NCBI GenBank assembly: GCA_021151535.1 | Contig: JAGKXC010000002.1 | Coordinates: 1-64,000 of the forward strand | Reading direction: 5' to 3' | DNA: 64,000 nt | Origin: Sphingobacteriia bacterium | Lineage (GTDB): Bacteria > Bacteroidota > Bacteroidia > NS11-12g > UBA955 | In this document: piece after piece, positions 24,601 to 33,589 of the stretch | How positions within the stretch are numbered: position 1 is the first letter of the stretch | How the letters are laid out: each line of letters begins with the position of its first letter | Made by a program: the position numbers and the translations under genes | The notes under the pieces: model-generated | Seen by the model: the letters and a program-made list of their open reading frames with translations, nothing else | The model's database searches: none | Told to the model about the DNA's origin: nothing

Positions 24601-25557
24601 ATGATTAGAAGAATTGTCTTAGGTTTCGTATCGATGATGAGTTTGGTTTCTGTTCAAGCTCAAAATTGCGATGAGTTGTTTATCTCTGAATACGTAGAGG
24701 GTTCTAGAAATAACAAAGCTTTAGAGATTTATAATCCTACAGGTGCGAGTATTGATTTATCAAAATACAGAATTACCCGTTGGCAGAATGGGTCGGCACA
24801 ATGGACAGCTCAATATTCAGATTCTTTAAAAGGCACATTGGAGTCTCATGATGTATTGGTTTGTGTGTTAGACAGAAGAGATACCACAAAAATAGGGCAG
24901 GATACTCCGGTAGTATTACCATTGAGATTAAAGGCTGATTTGTTTTTAAGTGCTAATTACAATGTAAGTTATTCAATGAGTTTCAATGGCGATGATGCGG
25001 TATCGTTAGATAAGTACAATGAAGTAACAGGAAAGTGGGTTCCGGTTGATATTTTTGGAAAGATTGGCGAGAGACCTTCACCAGCTTGGAGTGATAAAGC
25101 ACCATACACTGGAACAGGTACATGGTATTCACAAGATAAAACATTGATTAGAAAAGATTCAGTTATGGGTGGTGTGAAGAAAAATCCTTCAATTTTTAAT
25201 CCATCAGTTGAGTGGGAGTTAAATCCAAGAGACATGTTTGATTCATTGGGATTCCATTATTGCATGTGTGGGTGGCCAGCAAAAGTTAATGAAATGGAGA
25301 AATTAGCGGATATTACTTTATATCCCAATCCGAGTATTGACCATGTAACTGCTTTTTTGGGATTTGTGCCAAATCAGGTGCAGGTTTTTGGTATTGATGG
25401 CCGAGAAGTGAAAATTGTTAATCAAGTAAGAGCAGATGAAAAATCAGGAGGATTTGTAATTTGGGAAGCGGAAACCCAAACTTTGAGTGCTGGAACTTAC
25501 ATGGTGGTTTTTACGTCGAGCAAGGGTGAGAAATCCGTTGCAAGATTATTCAAATAA
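24601..25557 (+). CDS. Secreted lamin-tail domain protein with T9SS sorting domain
   Basis: A 318-residue exported protein: signal peptide (cleavage after VQA), a lamin-tail domain (about 22-230) beginning LFISEYVEGSRNNKALEIYNPTG, then a C-terminal type A T9SS domain (about 245-318, LYPNPSIDHVTAFLG ... LSAGTYMVVFTSSKGEKSVARLF). In bacteria lamin-tail domains accompany secreted nucleases and other surface enzymes and are thought to be binding modules. First gene of a plus-strand operon; the TonB receptor begins 24 nt later and an endonuclease I gene follows. Confidence 0.85.
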   Translation: MIRRIVLGFVSMMSLVSVQAQNCDELFISEYVEGSRNNKALEIYNPTGASIDLSKYRITRWQNGSAQWTAQYSDSLKGTLESHDVLVCVLDRRDTTKIGQDTPVVLPLRLKADLFLSANYNVSYSMSFNGDDAVSLDKYNEVTGKWVPVDIFGKIGERPSPAWSDKAPYTGTGTWYSQDKTLIRKDSVMGGVKKNPSIFNPSVEWELNPRDMFDSLGFHYCMCGWPAKVNEMEKLADITLYPNPSIDHVTAFLGFVPNQVQVFGIDGREVKIVNQVRADEKSGGFVIWEAETQTLSAGTYMVVFTSSKGEKSVARLFK

Positions 25558-25581
25558 TAAAAATCGCCCAATAGAAATTTC

Positions 25582-28320
25582 ATGCATAGAATTGATCAAT
25601 TGAGACTGTTGTTTTCAATGGCAACTTTGGTGGTTGTTGGGTTTTCTAATGCCCAAGTAACTATCAAGGGTAAGGCGGTTGATGATGTATCAGGTGAATT
25701 GTTGAATCAAGTTTCAATTTCCACTCGTAACCAAACTGTTATTACGGGTAAAGACGGTCAGTTTTCGTTGAAAGTTCCTATGGGGGAATACCGATTGGTG
25801 GCTCAATTGGAGGGTTATGAGGGCGATACGATTTATGTGCAGGCGGATCGTAATATGATCACTGATCTTGTATTTAAAATGAATAATTTAAGTACAAGTA
25901 TGCAGGCGGTTCAGATAACAGCCAGTGTTGCAAAGGATAGGAAAACGCCGATTGCTTATTCCAATATTACGGGAAAAGATTTACAAGATAGGCTGGGCAG
26001 TTCTGATTTGCCGATGCTATTAAACCAGATGCCTGGCGTGTACGCCACTCAACAAGGTGGTGGTGCTGGCGATGCTCGTATCAATATTCGTGGTTTTAAT
26101 CAAAGGAATATTGCGGTGATGATTGATGGCGTTCCGGTGAACGATATGGAAAATGGCTGGGTTTATTGGAGCAACTGGTTTGGGTTGGGTGGTGTTACGG
26201 CACTTACCCAAGTACAGAGGGGATTGGGTTCTAGTAGAATTGCCAATCCGGCGGTAGGCGGATCGATGAATATTATTACCAAAGGTTTAAGTAATAAGCA
26301 GAAAATTGACGCGGGAGTTGAGGTAGGAGATTCAAAATATCAGCAATATTCGTTGAGTTATTCTTCTGGAAAGTTAAAGGGCGATTGGGGATTTTCTTTT
26401 GCTTTTACTAAACGCAGTAGTGCCGGATATGTAGATTATCTATATGATGACATGTATGCTTATTTTTTCAAAGTTGAAAAGCAATTTGGAAAGAAGCACA
26501 CGTTGGGATTTGCTGGGATGGGTGCACCCCAAAGTCATGGTCAGAGAAGTTACAAAGCGCGTTTAAGCTTATATGATGAGAATCTTGCCAGGGAATTGGG
26601 AATGGACACATCCATGCCAAGGATGGCGAAAAACATGGGAAGAAAGTACAACCAGCATTGGGGCGCGATTCAGGAATATGATATTAATGATGCTGGTGAT
26701 ACAACTTGGGGTAGAAAATATATTCAGAATGAAAGAGAGAACATGTTTCACAAGCCGCAGTTTTATGTAAAGCACGATTGGAAGCCCAATAAGAAGTTGT
26801 TGGTAACAACATCGACCTATGCGTCTTATGGAAGGGGGGGTGGAACCTCAGCAGCCTCTGGGAAAATCGCCCAAATTCCTCAAAATTATGGTACGTTTGA
26901 TTTTCAATCGGCGTATGATAATAATAAATATGGCGATGGTTTTTTTTATGATCCAATTGATCCTAAATATTCATTAACTGAGAAAAAATCGGCGGCTATT
27001 ATACAACGCGGTGTGAATAATCACAATTGGTATGGTATTTTGAGTACATGGCAGTATAAGTTAAGCAAGGAATGGCAATTAACGGGTGGAATTGATGCTC
27101 GATCCTATCGGGGTCAACATTGGAGAGAAGTTTATAATTTGTTGGGTGGAGATTATTTTATTCCGCAAACCAGTGATTTGAATCCGAAATTGGCCAAAGA
27201 TCATATGTACCGGAAGGGTGATATTTTTTATTACCATAATGATGGACTGGTAAGATGGGGCGGATTATTTGGTGAAGCGGAGTATTCAAAGGGAAGAATG
27301 AGTGCTTTTGTGAATGTGAGTGGTTCAAGGAGCAGTTATCAGCGTATTGATTATTTTAAATTGGATTCTTTGGGAAATGCGAAGAAAACAGATTGGGTGA
27401 ATTTGGGTGGAGGAACATTGAAAACAGGTTTGAATTATAATGTTTCACGCAAGTTTAATGCCTTTACGAATTTGGGATATTTGAATAGACCAGCGCGTTT
27501 TAGCAATATTTTTGATAATTCTAATAAGCGTGTTAAGGGGGTTGAAAATGAGCAGGTATATGCCATTGAAGGCGGATTGGGTTATAAAACCAAACGTTTG
27601 GTGTTGAGTTTGAATGCTTATTACACATTGTGGGATAATAAACCGGTGGATTACCTAACCACATTTACAGACTTAGATGGAAATAATTATTCATTTAATA
27701 TTAATGGATTGGCGGCTAGGCATAAGGGCTTGGAATTGCAATACACTTTAAGGCCTGGCGATGGAATTACCATTGAGGGAGGGTTAGCTTTGGGTGATTG
27801 GGTTTGGAAATCTGGGAGTAAGGCCATTGTTAGAAATGATGCTGGAGATTCTATAGGTGCGGTAGATTTTGATGCCAACGGGGTGCATGTTGGCGATGCA
27901 GCACAGAATCAGGTTAGTATGATGTTTCGATGGGAACCTACCTATTTAAAAGGGGGTTATTTTACTTTTCAATATTTATATTTTGGAAAACATTTTGCGG
28001 ATTTTGATCCAACCGTTTTAGTAGGTAGCTATAGAGGAAAAGAATCATTTCAATTGCCAAATTATTGGGTAATTAATTTAAGTGCTGGATATCGGGCGAC
28101 GTTAAAAAATGGATTGCGATTACAGATTTATGGTATGATCAATAATGTTACCGATAATTTGTACATATCCGATGCACAACATAGAAGTTTGAGTTATAAT
28201 TTGAATGTAAGTGCTGCGGAAGCCGAGGCAAACGCAAAATATACTTTTGATCCTAAGAATTTGGAAGTATTTGTATCGCCCGGATTAAGATTTACAACTG
28301 GAATTAGAATAGGAATTTAA
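25582..28320 (+). CDS. TonB-dependent receptor linked to a secreted nuclease
   Basis: Outer-membrane transporter of 912 residues: signal peptide (cleavage near SNA-QV), a carboxypeptidase-like domain (about 27-105, with VTIKGKAVDDVSGELLNQVSIS), a plug (about 125-240, with LLNQMPGVYATQQGGGAGDARINIRGFNQRN and IDGVPVNDMENGWVYWSNW) and a long barrel with many Tyr/Trp-rich strands. The C-terminus ends FTTGIRIGI. The stop is 2 nt before the endonuclease I start and the lamin-tail gene lies 24 nt upstream, so the three are cotranscribed. No SusD is present. The neighbourhood suggests import of nucleic acid fragments or nucleosides, which is inference. Confidence 0.9.
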   Translation: MHRIDQLRLLFSMATLVVVGFSNAQVTIKGKAVDDVSGELLNQVSISTRNQTVITGKDGQFSLKVPMGEYRLVAQLEGYEGDTIYVQADRNMITDLVFKMNNLSTSMQAVQITASVAKDRKTPIAYSNITGKDLQDRLGSSDLPMLLNQMPGVYATQQGGGAGDARINIRGFNQRNIAVMIDGVPVNDMENGWVYWSNWFGLGGVTALTQVQRGLGSSRIANPAVGGSMNIITKGLSNKQKIDAGVEVGDSKYQQYSLSYSSGKLKGDWGFSFAFTKRSSAGYVDYLYDDMYAYFFKVEKQFGKKHTLGFAGMGAPQSHGQRSYKARLSLYDENLARELGMDTSMPRMAKNMGRKYNQHWGAIQEYDINDAGDTTWGRKYIQNERENMFHKPQFYVKHDWKPNKKLLVTTSTYASYGRGGGTSAASGKIAQIPQNYGTFDFQSAYDNNKYGDGFFYDPIDPKYSLTEKKSAAIIQRGVNNHNWYGILSTWQYKLSKEWQLTGGIDARSYRGQHWREVYNLLGGDYFIPQTSDLNPKLAKDHMYRKGDIFYYHNDGLVRWGGLFGEAEYSKGRMSAFVNVSGSRSSYQRIDYFKLDSLGNAKKTDWVNLGGGTLKTGLNYNVSRKFNAFTNLGYLNRPARFSNIFDNSNKRVKGVENEQVYAIEGGLGYKTKRLVLSLNAYYTLWDNKPVDYLTTFTDLDGNNYSFNINGLAARHKGLELQYTLRPGDGITIEGGLALGDWVWKSGSKAIVRNDAGDSIGAVDFDANGVHVGDAAQNQVSMMFRWEPTYLKGGYFTFQYLYFGKHFADFDPTVLVGSYRGKESFQLPNYWVINLSAGYRATLKNGLRLQIYGMINNVTDNLYISDAQHRSLSYNLNVSAAEAEANAKYTFDPKNLEVFVSPGLRFTTGIRIGI

Positions 28321-28322
28321 AA

Positions 28323-30554
28323 ATGAAAATGAAACATTATATCGCGGTATTGGCTTCTGTTTTTGCAGCCATGCCATTGTTCTCACAAGCATCGTTGCCT
28401 GCTTTTTGGAATTGTAATGATCCCGCGGCTGCTCCAACGGGTTGGACTTTAAATCAAGGAACATCGGGGAATTTTGTTTACACTTCAGCTGCTTTGATTA
28501 AGAGCGCTCCTGCATCCATTCGTTTAGACAATTCGAATGAATATGTTCAAGTGAATTACTCAGGTACTGCAGATACCGTTTACTATTATATTACAGGTAC
28601 GGGTGCAAGTGGTGCAAAAAGTTGGTCTGGTACTTTTGTTGTTCAGGAAAGTGCAGATGGCAGTGCTTGGAATGATGTGGTAACTTATAACAATGATTTG
28701 GGCTTAACCATGATTCAGCGGTTTGCAGTTTTGAAGCCTGCTACAAAATATGTTAAGTTCTTCTTTAAATCTAAAATTTCTGGTTATAACGTTGCAATTG
28801 ACGATATTACCGTAAGTGACGGAATAGGTGGTTCAAAGCCAGAATTGGTGGTTGAATATGCCGGTAAAACCCAATTGGACGGTGGTAATATTCAAACAGG
28901 TAATGCAGATAATTTTTTGATTACCCTGAAGAATAATAGTTCATCTGGCGATTTAGTTGTTTCAAGTTTGAGTAAAACAGGTTTAAATGCTAATGATTTT
29001 ACGACTTTACAAACATTTCCTTTTACTATAACGGCGGGTAGTTCTAAGGACGTTCAGATTGATGTGAATACAGCAATTTTGAGTGGTTCTTTGAAAGCTA
29101 CATTGCAGTTTTATACCAATGACAGCACGCAATTGCCGTTTGATTTGGATGTATATGCTATTCGTGGTAGTGCGGCCACAGAGCCTATTTCAAAGGCTTC
29201 CAAAATTGTGTTGAAATCAAATTTGGCTTGGAAGAGTGTGGTTACTTTAAATAATGGCACTGAAACGGTAGATGGATATTTGATTTTAGTTACTAAGGAT
29301 GCCGCTGGTACTGATTTGCCGATTGATGGTGTTCAGTATGAAAGAGGCGGATACATTGGCTCCTCAAGGGTGCTTTATGTTGGAAATGCTGGCGATGTTA
29401 CTTATGATAATATCATTGCGAATACCCATTATTTTACTCGTGTTTTCAGTTTCAATGGTTACGGCAACTTTATTAACTATTATACCGGTGCTAGTACCAA
29501 TTTGGATTACACAACTCCAGGTTTGGATGCTGGCTCGTATTATGGTTCATTAACTGAGGCTGATACCCAATTGGTAAGCAAGTTGCGCTCAATAGTTAGA
29601 CCGCACTATCAGGTGTTTTATTCAAATTACGGTGCAACCATTGCAAGTAATTTTGAGGCAAGAGATACTACAGAAGGTAAAAAAGTAATAAATTGTTTTT
29701 ATAGTGGTTATCCATACGTGTTTACACCTCCGTTTTTCTTTAATACTGCAGATCCGAACTATTTGAGCAGAGAACATTCTTATCCATATTCTTGGATGCC
29801 TGAAAGTAGCCAGGATAGTGCAAACTACAGTGATTTACATATTTTGTATTTAGTGCATCAGAATGAGGTGAATTCTCGCAGAAGTAATTATCCCTATGGC
29901 GATTTAAAAACAGTTACTGTTGATTTTTATGGAGGCAAGTTTGGTACAGATAGTATGGGTGAATTTGCCTATGAGCCGAGAGATTTTGCTAAGGGTACGG
30001 TTGCTCGTTCTCAATTTTACATTTGTGCAACTTACAATCGCCCAGACAAAGTATTTACCATTCCTACATCAAATGATTTCTTGGGTATGAATCAAGATCA
30101 AGCAGTTTTGAAGCGTTGGAATAAGAAATTCCCGCCAACAAATTGGGAAATTGCTAGAAGTGAATATATCTCAACTGTTCAGAAAAATAGAAATCCATTT
30201 GTGGATCATCCTGATTGGGCTTGTTTTATTGATTTTAGTAAAATGGTATATATCCCAGGAGGCAGTTGCGGAAGTGGGCCTGTAGATGCTGTAAATACTC
30301 CTAAGAAATCCATAGTTAATATTAATGCTTATCCAAGTCCTGCAGTTGGTCAAATGACAGTTGATTTAAGTGCATTCAAAGGAGAAAAAGTAACGGTTAG
30401 TTTAACTGATTATTTTGAAAGAACGGTATATGTAAAGGAGGTTAATGGTAGTGAATCTTTGGTAATTCCTACTGGTAATTATGCTTCTGGAACCTATTTG
30501 TTATTAGTAGAAGGTGCTCAAAAACATGCAGCAAAAGCTGTAGTTGTTGATTAA
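28323..30554 (+). CDS. Secreted endonuclease I-family nuclease with T9SS sorting domain
   Basis: Degrades extracellular DNA or RNA. The 743 residues have a signal peptide (cleavage near FSQA), a jelly-roll domain (about 25-170), beta-sandwich modules (about 175-385), and the endonuclease I domain (about 405-645). The domain contains the His-metal finger motif REHSYP with H485, SDLHILYLVHQNEVNSRRSNYPYG and RSQFYICATYN. A T9SS type A domain (AYPSPAVGQMTVDLS ... GTYLLLVEG) ends the protein. Classical EndA is about 235 residues, so here it is embedded in a large surface or secreted protein. Third gene of the lamin-tail/TonB operon. Confidence 0.9.
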   Translation: MKMKHYIAVLASVFAAMPLFSQASLPAFWNCNDPAAAPTGWTLNQGTSGNFVYTSAALIKSAPASIRLDNSNEYVQVNYSGTADTVYYYITGTGASGAKSWSGTFVVQESADGSAWNDVVTYNNDLGLTMIQRFAVLKPATKYVKFFFKSKISGYNVAIDDITVSDGIGGSKPELVVEYAGKTQLDGGNIQTGNADNFLITLKNNSSSGDLVVSSLSKTGLNANDFTTLQTFPFTITAGSSKDVQIDVNTAILSGSLKATLQFYTNDSTQLPFDLDVYAIRGSAATEPISKASKIVLKSNLAWKSVVTLNNGTETVDGYLILVTKDAAGTDLPIDGVQYERGGYIGSSRVLYVGNAGDVTYDNIIANTHYFTRVFSFNGYGNFINYYTGASTNLDYTTPGLDAGSYYGSLTEADTQLVSKLRSIVRPHYQVFYSNYGATIASNFEARDTTEGKKVINCFYSGYPYVFTPPFFFNTADPNYLSREHSYPYSWMPESSQDSANYSDLHILYLVHQNEVNSRRSNYPYGDLKTVTVDFYGGKFGTDSMGEFAYEPRDFAKGTVARSQFYICATYNRPDKVFTIPTSNDFLGMNQDQAVLKRWNKKFPPTNWEIARSEYISTVQKNRNPFVDHPDWACFIDFSKMVYIPGGSCGSGPVDAVNTPKKSIVNINAYPSPAVGQMTVDLSAFKGEKVTVSLTDYFERTVYVKEVNGSESLVIPTGNYASGTYLLLVEGAQKHAAKAVVVD

Positions 30555-30563
30555 TTTGCTGCC

Positions 30564-31424
30564 ATGAAATTGGATTTTAGAAGCGATGAAATTCGCGGTT
30601 TAATTCAACGTTGTTTGGCAGAGGATATTGGCCCAGGCGATTTTTCTAGTTTGGCATCTATACCACAAGGAACTTTGGGTAAGAGTAAGCTTATTTTAAA
30701 GCAAAATGGTGTTGTTGCTGGATTGGAATTAGCCGAAGTGATATTTGATGAATTAGGTGGCGGTATCAGATGGAAATGGTTTGCGAAAGATGGTGATTTC
30801 CTTACAGCGGGAACCATTTTGGCGGAGGCAGAAGGAAGTGTGCATACTTTGCTAGCAGGTGAGCGCTTGATGTTGAATTTCATGCAACGATTGAGTGGCG
30901 TAGCTACACAGGCTAAGCAAGCGTCTGATTTAGTTGTTGGAACGAAGGCGAAGGTATTAGATACGAGAAAAACAACTCCTGGTTTGAGATTGTTAGAAAA
31001 GTGGGCTGTGGCTATAGGTGGTGGTAATAACCATAGAATTGGTTTGTATGATATGGTGATGCTGAAGGATAACCACAATGATTCTGCTGGTGGAATTACT
31101 GCAGCCGTTGAGCGTACAAAAAGTTATTTGTTGCGGCATAATCTTACCCTAGATATTGAAGTGGAGACTCGAAATATGGAAGAGGTGAGGGAAGTACTCA
31201 GATTGACAGGAGTTAGGCGCTTGATGTTGGATAATTTTACACCTGATGCCTGTGCTGTTGCTGTGCAGGAAATTGCCGGACGTGTGGAAGTTGAAGCTTC
31301 TGGTGGAATTACTTTAAGTAACATTCGTGACTATGCCGAATCTGGTGTAGATTATATATCTTTGGGTAGTTTAACACATACAGTTCAGTCGTTAGACATC
31401 AGTTTTAAAACCAAAATCAATTAA
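30564..31424 (+). CDS. nadC: Quinolinate phosphoribosyltransferase
   Basis: Makes nicotinate mononucleotide from quinolinate and PRPP in de novo NAD synthesis. In 286 residues: LAEDIGPGDFSS at the N-terminus, AGERLMLNFMQRLSGVAT, the DTRKTTPGLRLLEKWAV signature, GGGNNHRIGLYDMVMLKDNH, EVE and the C-terminal LDNFTPD and EASGGITLSNI motifs, all diagnostic. It starts 9 nt after the nuclease stop and its own stop is immediately followed by the ATG of the thioredoxin gene, so it appears to ride at the end of the nuclease operon. No nadA or nadB is nearby. Confidence 0.97.
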   Translation: MKLDFRSDEIRGLIQRCLAEDIGPGDFSSLASIPQGTLGKSKLILKQNGVVAGLELAEVIFDELGGGIRWKWFAKDGDFLTAGTILAEAEGSVHTLLAGERLMLNFMQRLSGVATQAKQASDLVVGTKAKVLDTRKTTPGLRLLEKWAVAIGGGNNHRIGLYDMVMLKDNHNDSAGGITAAVERTKSYLLRHNLTLDIEVETRNMEEVREVLRLTGVRRLMLDNFTPDACAVAVQEIAGRVEVEASGGITLSNIRDYAESGVDYISLGSLTHTVQSLDISFKTKIN

Positions 31425-32012
31425 ATGAAAAAGAATTTTTTTTCAGGGATCATCAAAGTTTGGGTGTTTTCCTTGTCTGTTACGATTGTAATTGCTGCTT
31501 GTGGAACCAAAAATAAAAGTGGAGATAATAAGTTGGACGAGAACTCAACAACTGTTCTTGGAACAGATACTCCCGTGAGTGAGGCTAGTATGGTTACAGA
31601 GGCATCTGCTTTGAGTACGGAATTAAAGTGGTATGATTTTGAGGAGGGAATGGAAAAAGCCCAAAAGGAGAATAAGGCGCTTTTGATAGATGCTTATACA
31701 GACTGGTGCGGTTGGTGCAAAGTGATGGATAAGGAAACTTATAAGGATGCGAAGGTGATTGCTAAGTTGAATGAGAATTTTGTTGCAGTTAAATTCAATC
31801 CTGAATTAGATAAGAAATACAATGTAGACGGAACCGTTAAGAATGGCGAGGGTTTGTTATTGTGGTTAGCGCAAGGGAATCCCGGTGGTTTTCCTACCAG
31901 TTATTTTGTTTTTAATCCTTCAAAAAATATGCAAAGGGCGATGCAACCTGGCTATTTGCCTCCATCTGATTTTTTGAAATTATTGGATATGGTATTGGCC
32001 AAGAAAGGCTAA
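31425..32012 (+). CDS. Thioredoxin-like lipoprotein
   Basis: A 195-residue protein with a lipoprotein signal (VWVFSLSVTIVIAAC) and a thioredoxin fold of the thioredoxin_7/DUF255-like type. The redox motif WCGWC has Cys95 and Cys98, preceded by ALLIDAYTD, and there is a cis-Pro motif GGFPTSYFVF. About 45 residues of Ser/Thr-rich linker separate the lipid anchor from the domain. Likely a periplasmic thiol-disulfide reductase or chaperone. Its ATG abuts the nadC stop with no intervening base, which points to coupled translation. Confidence 0.88.
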   Translation: MKKNFFSGIIKVWVFSLSVTIVIAACGTKNKSGDNKLDENSTTVLGTDTPVSEASMVTEASALSTELKWYDFEEGMEKAQKENKALLIDAYTDWCGWCKVMDKETYKDAKVIAKLNENFVAVKFNPELDKKYNVDGTVKNGEGLLLWLAQGNPGGFPTSYFVFNPSKNMQRAMQPGYLPPSDFLKLLDMVLAKKG

Positions 32013-32047
32013 TTTCAACTTTCCAATTTTATTACTGTTTTTTAGGC

Positions 32048-32055
32048 GAATTTTG
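32048..32055 (+). promoter_or_regulatory. Possible -7 element of the RlmD-type gene
   Basis: GAATTTTG, one mismatch from TAnnTTTG, lies 58 nt before the ATG at 32114. No TTG at a good -33 spacing is visible, so this is tentative. Confidence 0.25.
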
Positions 32056-32113
32056 CACTTAGCATGATAGAGCTCAGCTTTAGTTGAGTTAGGTGCGATA
32101 TGATTGAATTTCC

Positions 32114-33517
32114 ATGGGACGAAGACCAAAAGTTAAATTTAAAATTTACGAGCAGGTTACGATTGAATCTGCAGGAGCTGAAGGCAATGCTGTTGCACGC
32201 GTAGACGGCAAAGTAATGTTTGTTAAATACGGAGCACCAGGCGATGTAGTAGATCTGCAGGTAATTCAAAAAAAGAAGAATTACATGGAGGGAAGGATCA
32301 TCAAGTTTCATGAACAATCACCGATGCGAATTCAACCAACATGTTCTCATTTTGGTGTTTGTGGTGGATGCAAATGGCAACATCTGCCCTATTCCGAACA
32401 ATTAAAAATTAAGCAACAGCAAGTAATCGATGCTATGCAGCGTATCGGTAAACTTAAGGATTTTGAAGTATTACCTATTTTGGGAAGTACCCAAGAATAT
32501 GGCTATAGAAATAAACTGGATTTGAGTTTTTCTAATCGTGCTTGGACTTTATTGCCGCCGCAGGAAGGAGAAGAAAGGCCCAAAGCACTCGGATTTCACG
32601 TTCCAGGCAGATTTGATCGCGTTTTAGATGTAAATGCATGTTACTTGATGCCAGATTTGGTTAATCGCTTACATCGCTCGGTAAAGGCTTATTGTGAAGC
32701 AAATGGACTGAGCTTTTTTGATCCAGTTACCCAAGAGGGTTTGATGCGAAACTTGTTAGTTAGATGCAATCGCGATGGGGGTTGGATGGTTTTATTATCT
32801 TTCAAAGAACGAGATGAGACTGCAATTCAAGGGTTAATGAGCCATGTAAAGGCTGAATTTCCGGAAATTGTTTCCTTGTTATTTGTGGTCAATAGCAAAC
32901 GCAACGATACTTTACAAGATTTGGAAGTGGAGTGTTTTTCAGGTGAAGCATTTTTGACTGAGCGCCTCGGGAATCTTACTTATAAAATTAGACCACAGAG
33001 CTTCTTTCAAACCAATACATTACAGGCTGAAATTCTATATCAAATTACCAAAGATTTTGCTGGATTAACCGGCAAAGAATTGGTGTACGATTTATATACT
33101 GGCACAGGAAGTATCGCCCTTTTTGTAGCTGACGGTGCTAAGGAAGTTGTGGGAATAGAATATGTGGAAGAAGCCATCGCCGATGCAAAGGAAAACATGC
33201 AAATGAATGGAATTTCGCATTGTAAATTCTATGCTGGCGATATGAAGGATATTTTAACCGGCGATTTTATTTTGGAACATGGGAGGCCAGACGTTGTAAT
33301 TACTGATCCTCCAAGAGATGGCATGCATCCGAGTGTAGTTGCAAGGTTGTTGGAGGCAGAGCCTCTGAAAATAGTTTATGTGAGTTGTAATCCTGCAACA
33401 CAAGCCAGAGATGCTGCTTTGTTGGCGGAGAAATATGATTTGGTGAAAATTCAACCGGTTGATATGTTCCCTCATACACATCACGTAGAGAACGTGGGTT
33501 TGTGGAAATTAAGGTAG
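32114..33517 (+). CDS. rlmD: 23S rRNA (uracil-C5)-methyltransferase, RlmD/RumA type
   Basis: Methylates a uracil at C5 in 23S rRNA, using S-adenosylmethionine. The 467 residues comprise an N-terminal TRAM RNA-binding domain (about 5-65), an iron-sulfur Cys cluster (CSHFGVCGGCKWQHL, about 76-90, with a further Cys near residue 176) and the methyltransferase domain with YDLYTGTGSIALF, the TDPPRDGMHPSVV motif and catalytic Cys in YVSCNPATQARD. The TRAM plus cluster supports RlmD over TrmA, although the exact target base cannot be read from sequence. Shares a bidirectional terminator with convergent sucA. Confidence 0.9.
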   Translation: MGRRPKVKFKIYEQVTIESAGAEGNAVARVDGKVMFVKYGAPGDVVDLQVIQKKKNYMEGRIIKFHEQSPMRIQPTCSHFGVCGGCKWQHLPYSEQLKIKQQQVIDAMQRIGKLKDFEVLPILGSTQEYGYRNKLDLSFSNRAWTLLPPQEGEERPKALGFHVPGRFDRVLDVNACYLMPDLVNRLHRSVKAYCEANGLSFFDPVTQEGLMRNLLVRCNRDGGWMVLLSFKERDETAIQGLMSHVKAEFPEIVSLLFVVNSKRNDTLQDLEVECFSGEAFLTERLGNLTYKIRPQSFFQTNTLQAEILYQITKDFAGLTGKELVYDLYTGTGSIALFVADGAKEVVGIEYVEEAIADAKENMQMNGISHCKFYAGDMKDILTGDFILEHGRPDVVITDPPRDGMHPSVVARLLEAEPLKIVYVSCNPATQARDAALLAEKYDLVKIQPVDMFPHTHHVENVGLWKLR

Positions 33518-33533
33518 TAGGTTGTTATAAAAT

Positions 33534-33574
33534 AAAAAATCCTGCTATACTCTTGGACTATAGCAGGATTTTTT
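33534..33574. terminator. Bidirectional terminator between rlmD and sucA
   Basis: A perfect 16-bp inverted repeat (33534-33549 and 33559-33574) with a 9-nt loop has its GC core CCTGCTATA/TATAGCAGG flanked by A6 on the left and T6 on the right. It therefore works in both directions, 16 nt after the rlmD stop and 15 nt beyond the sucA stop. Confidence 0.92.
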
Positions 33575-33589
33575 ATGAGAGGCGTTTTG

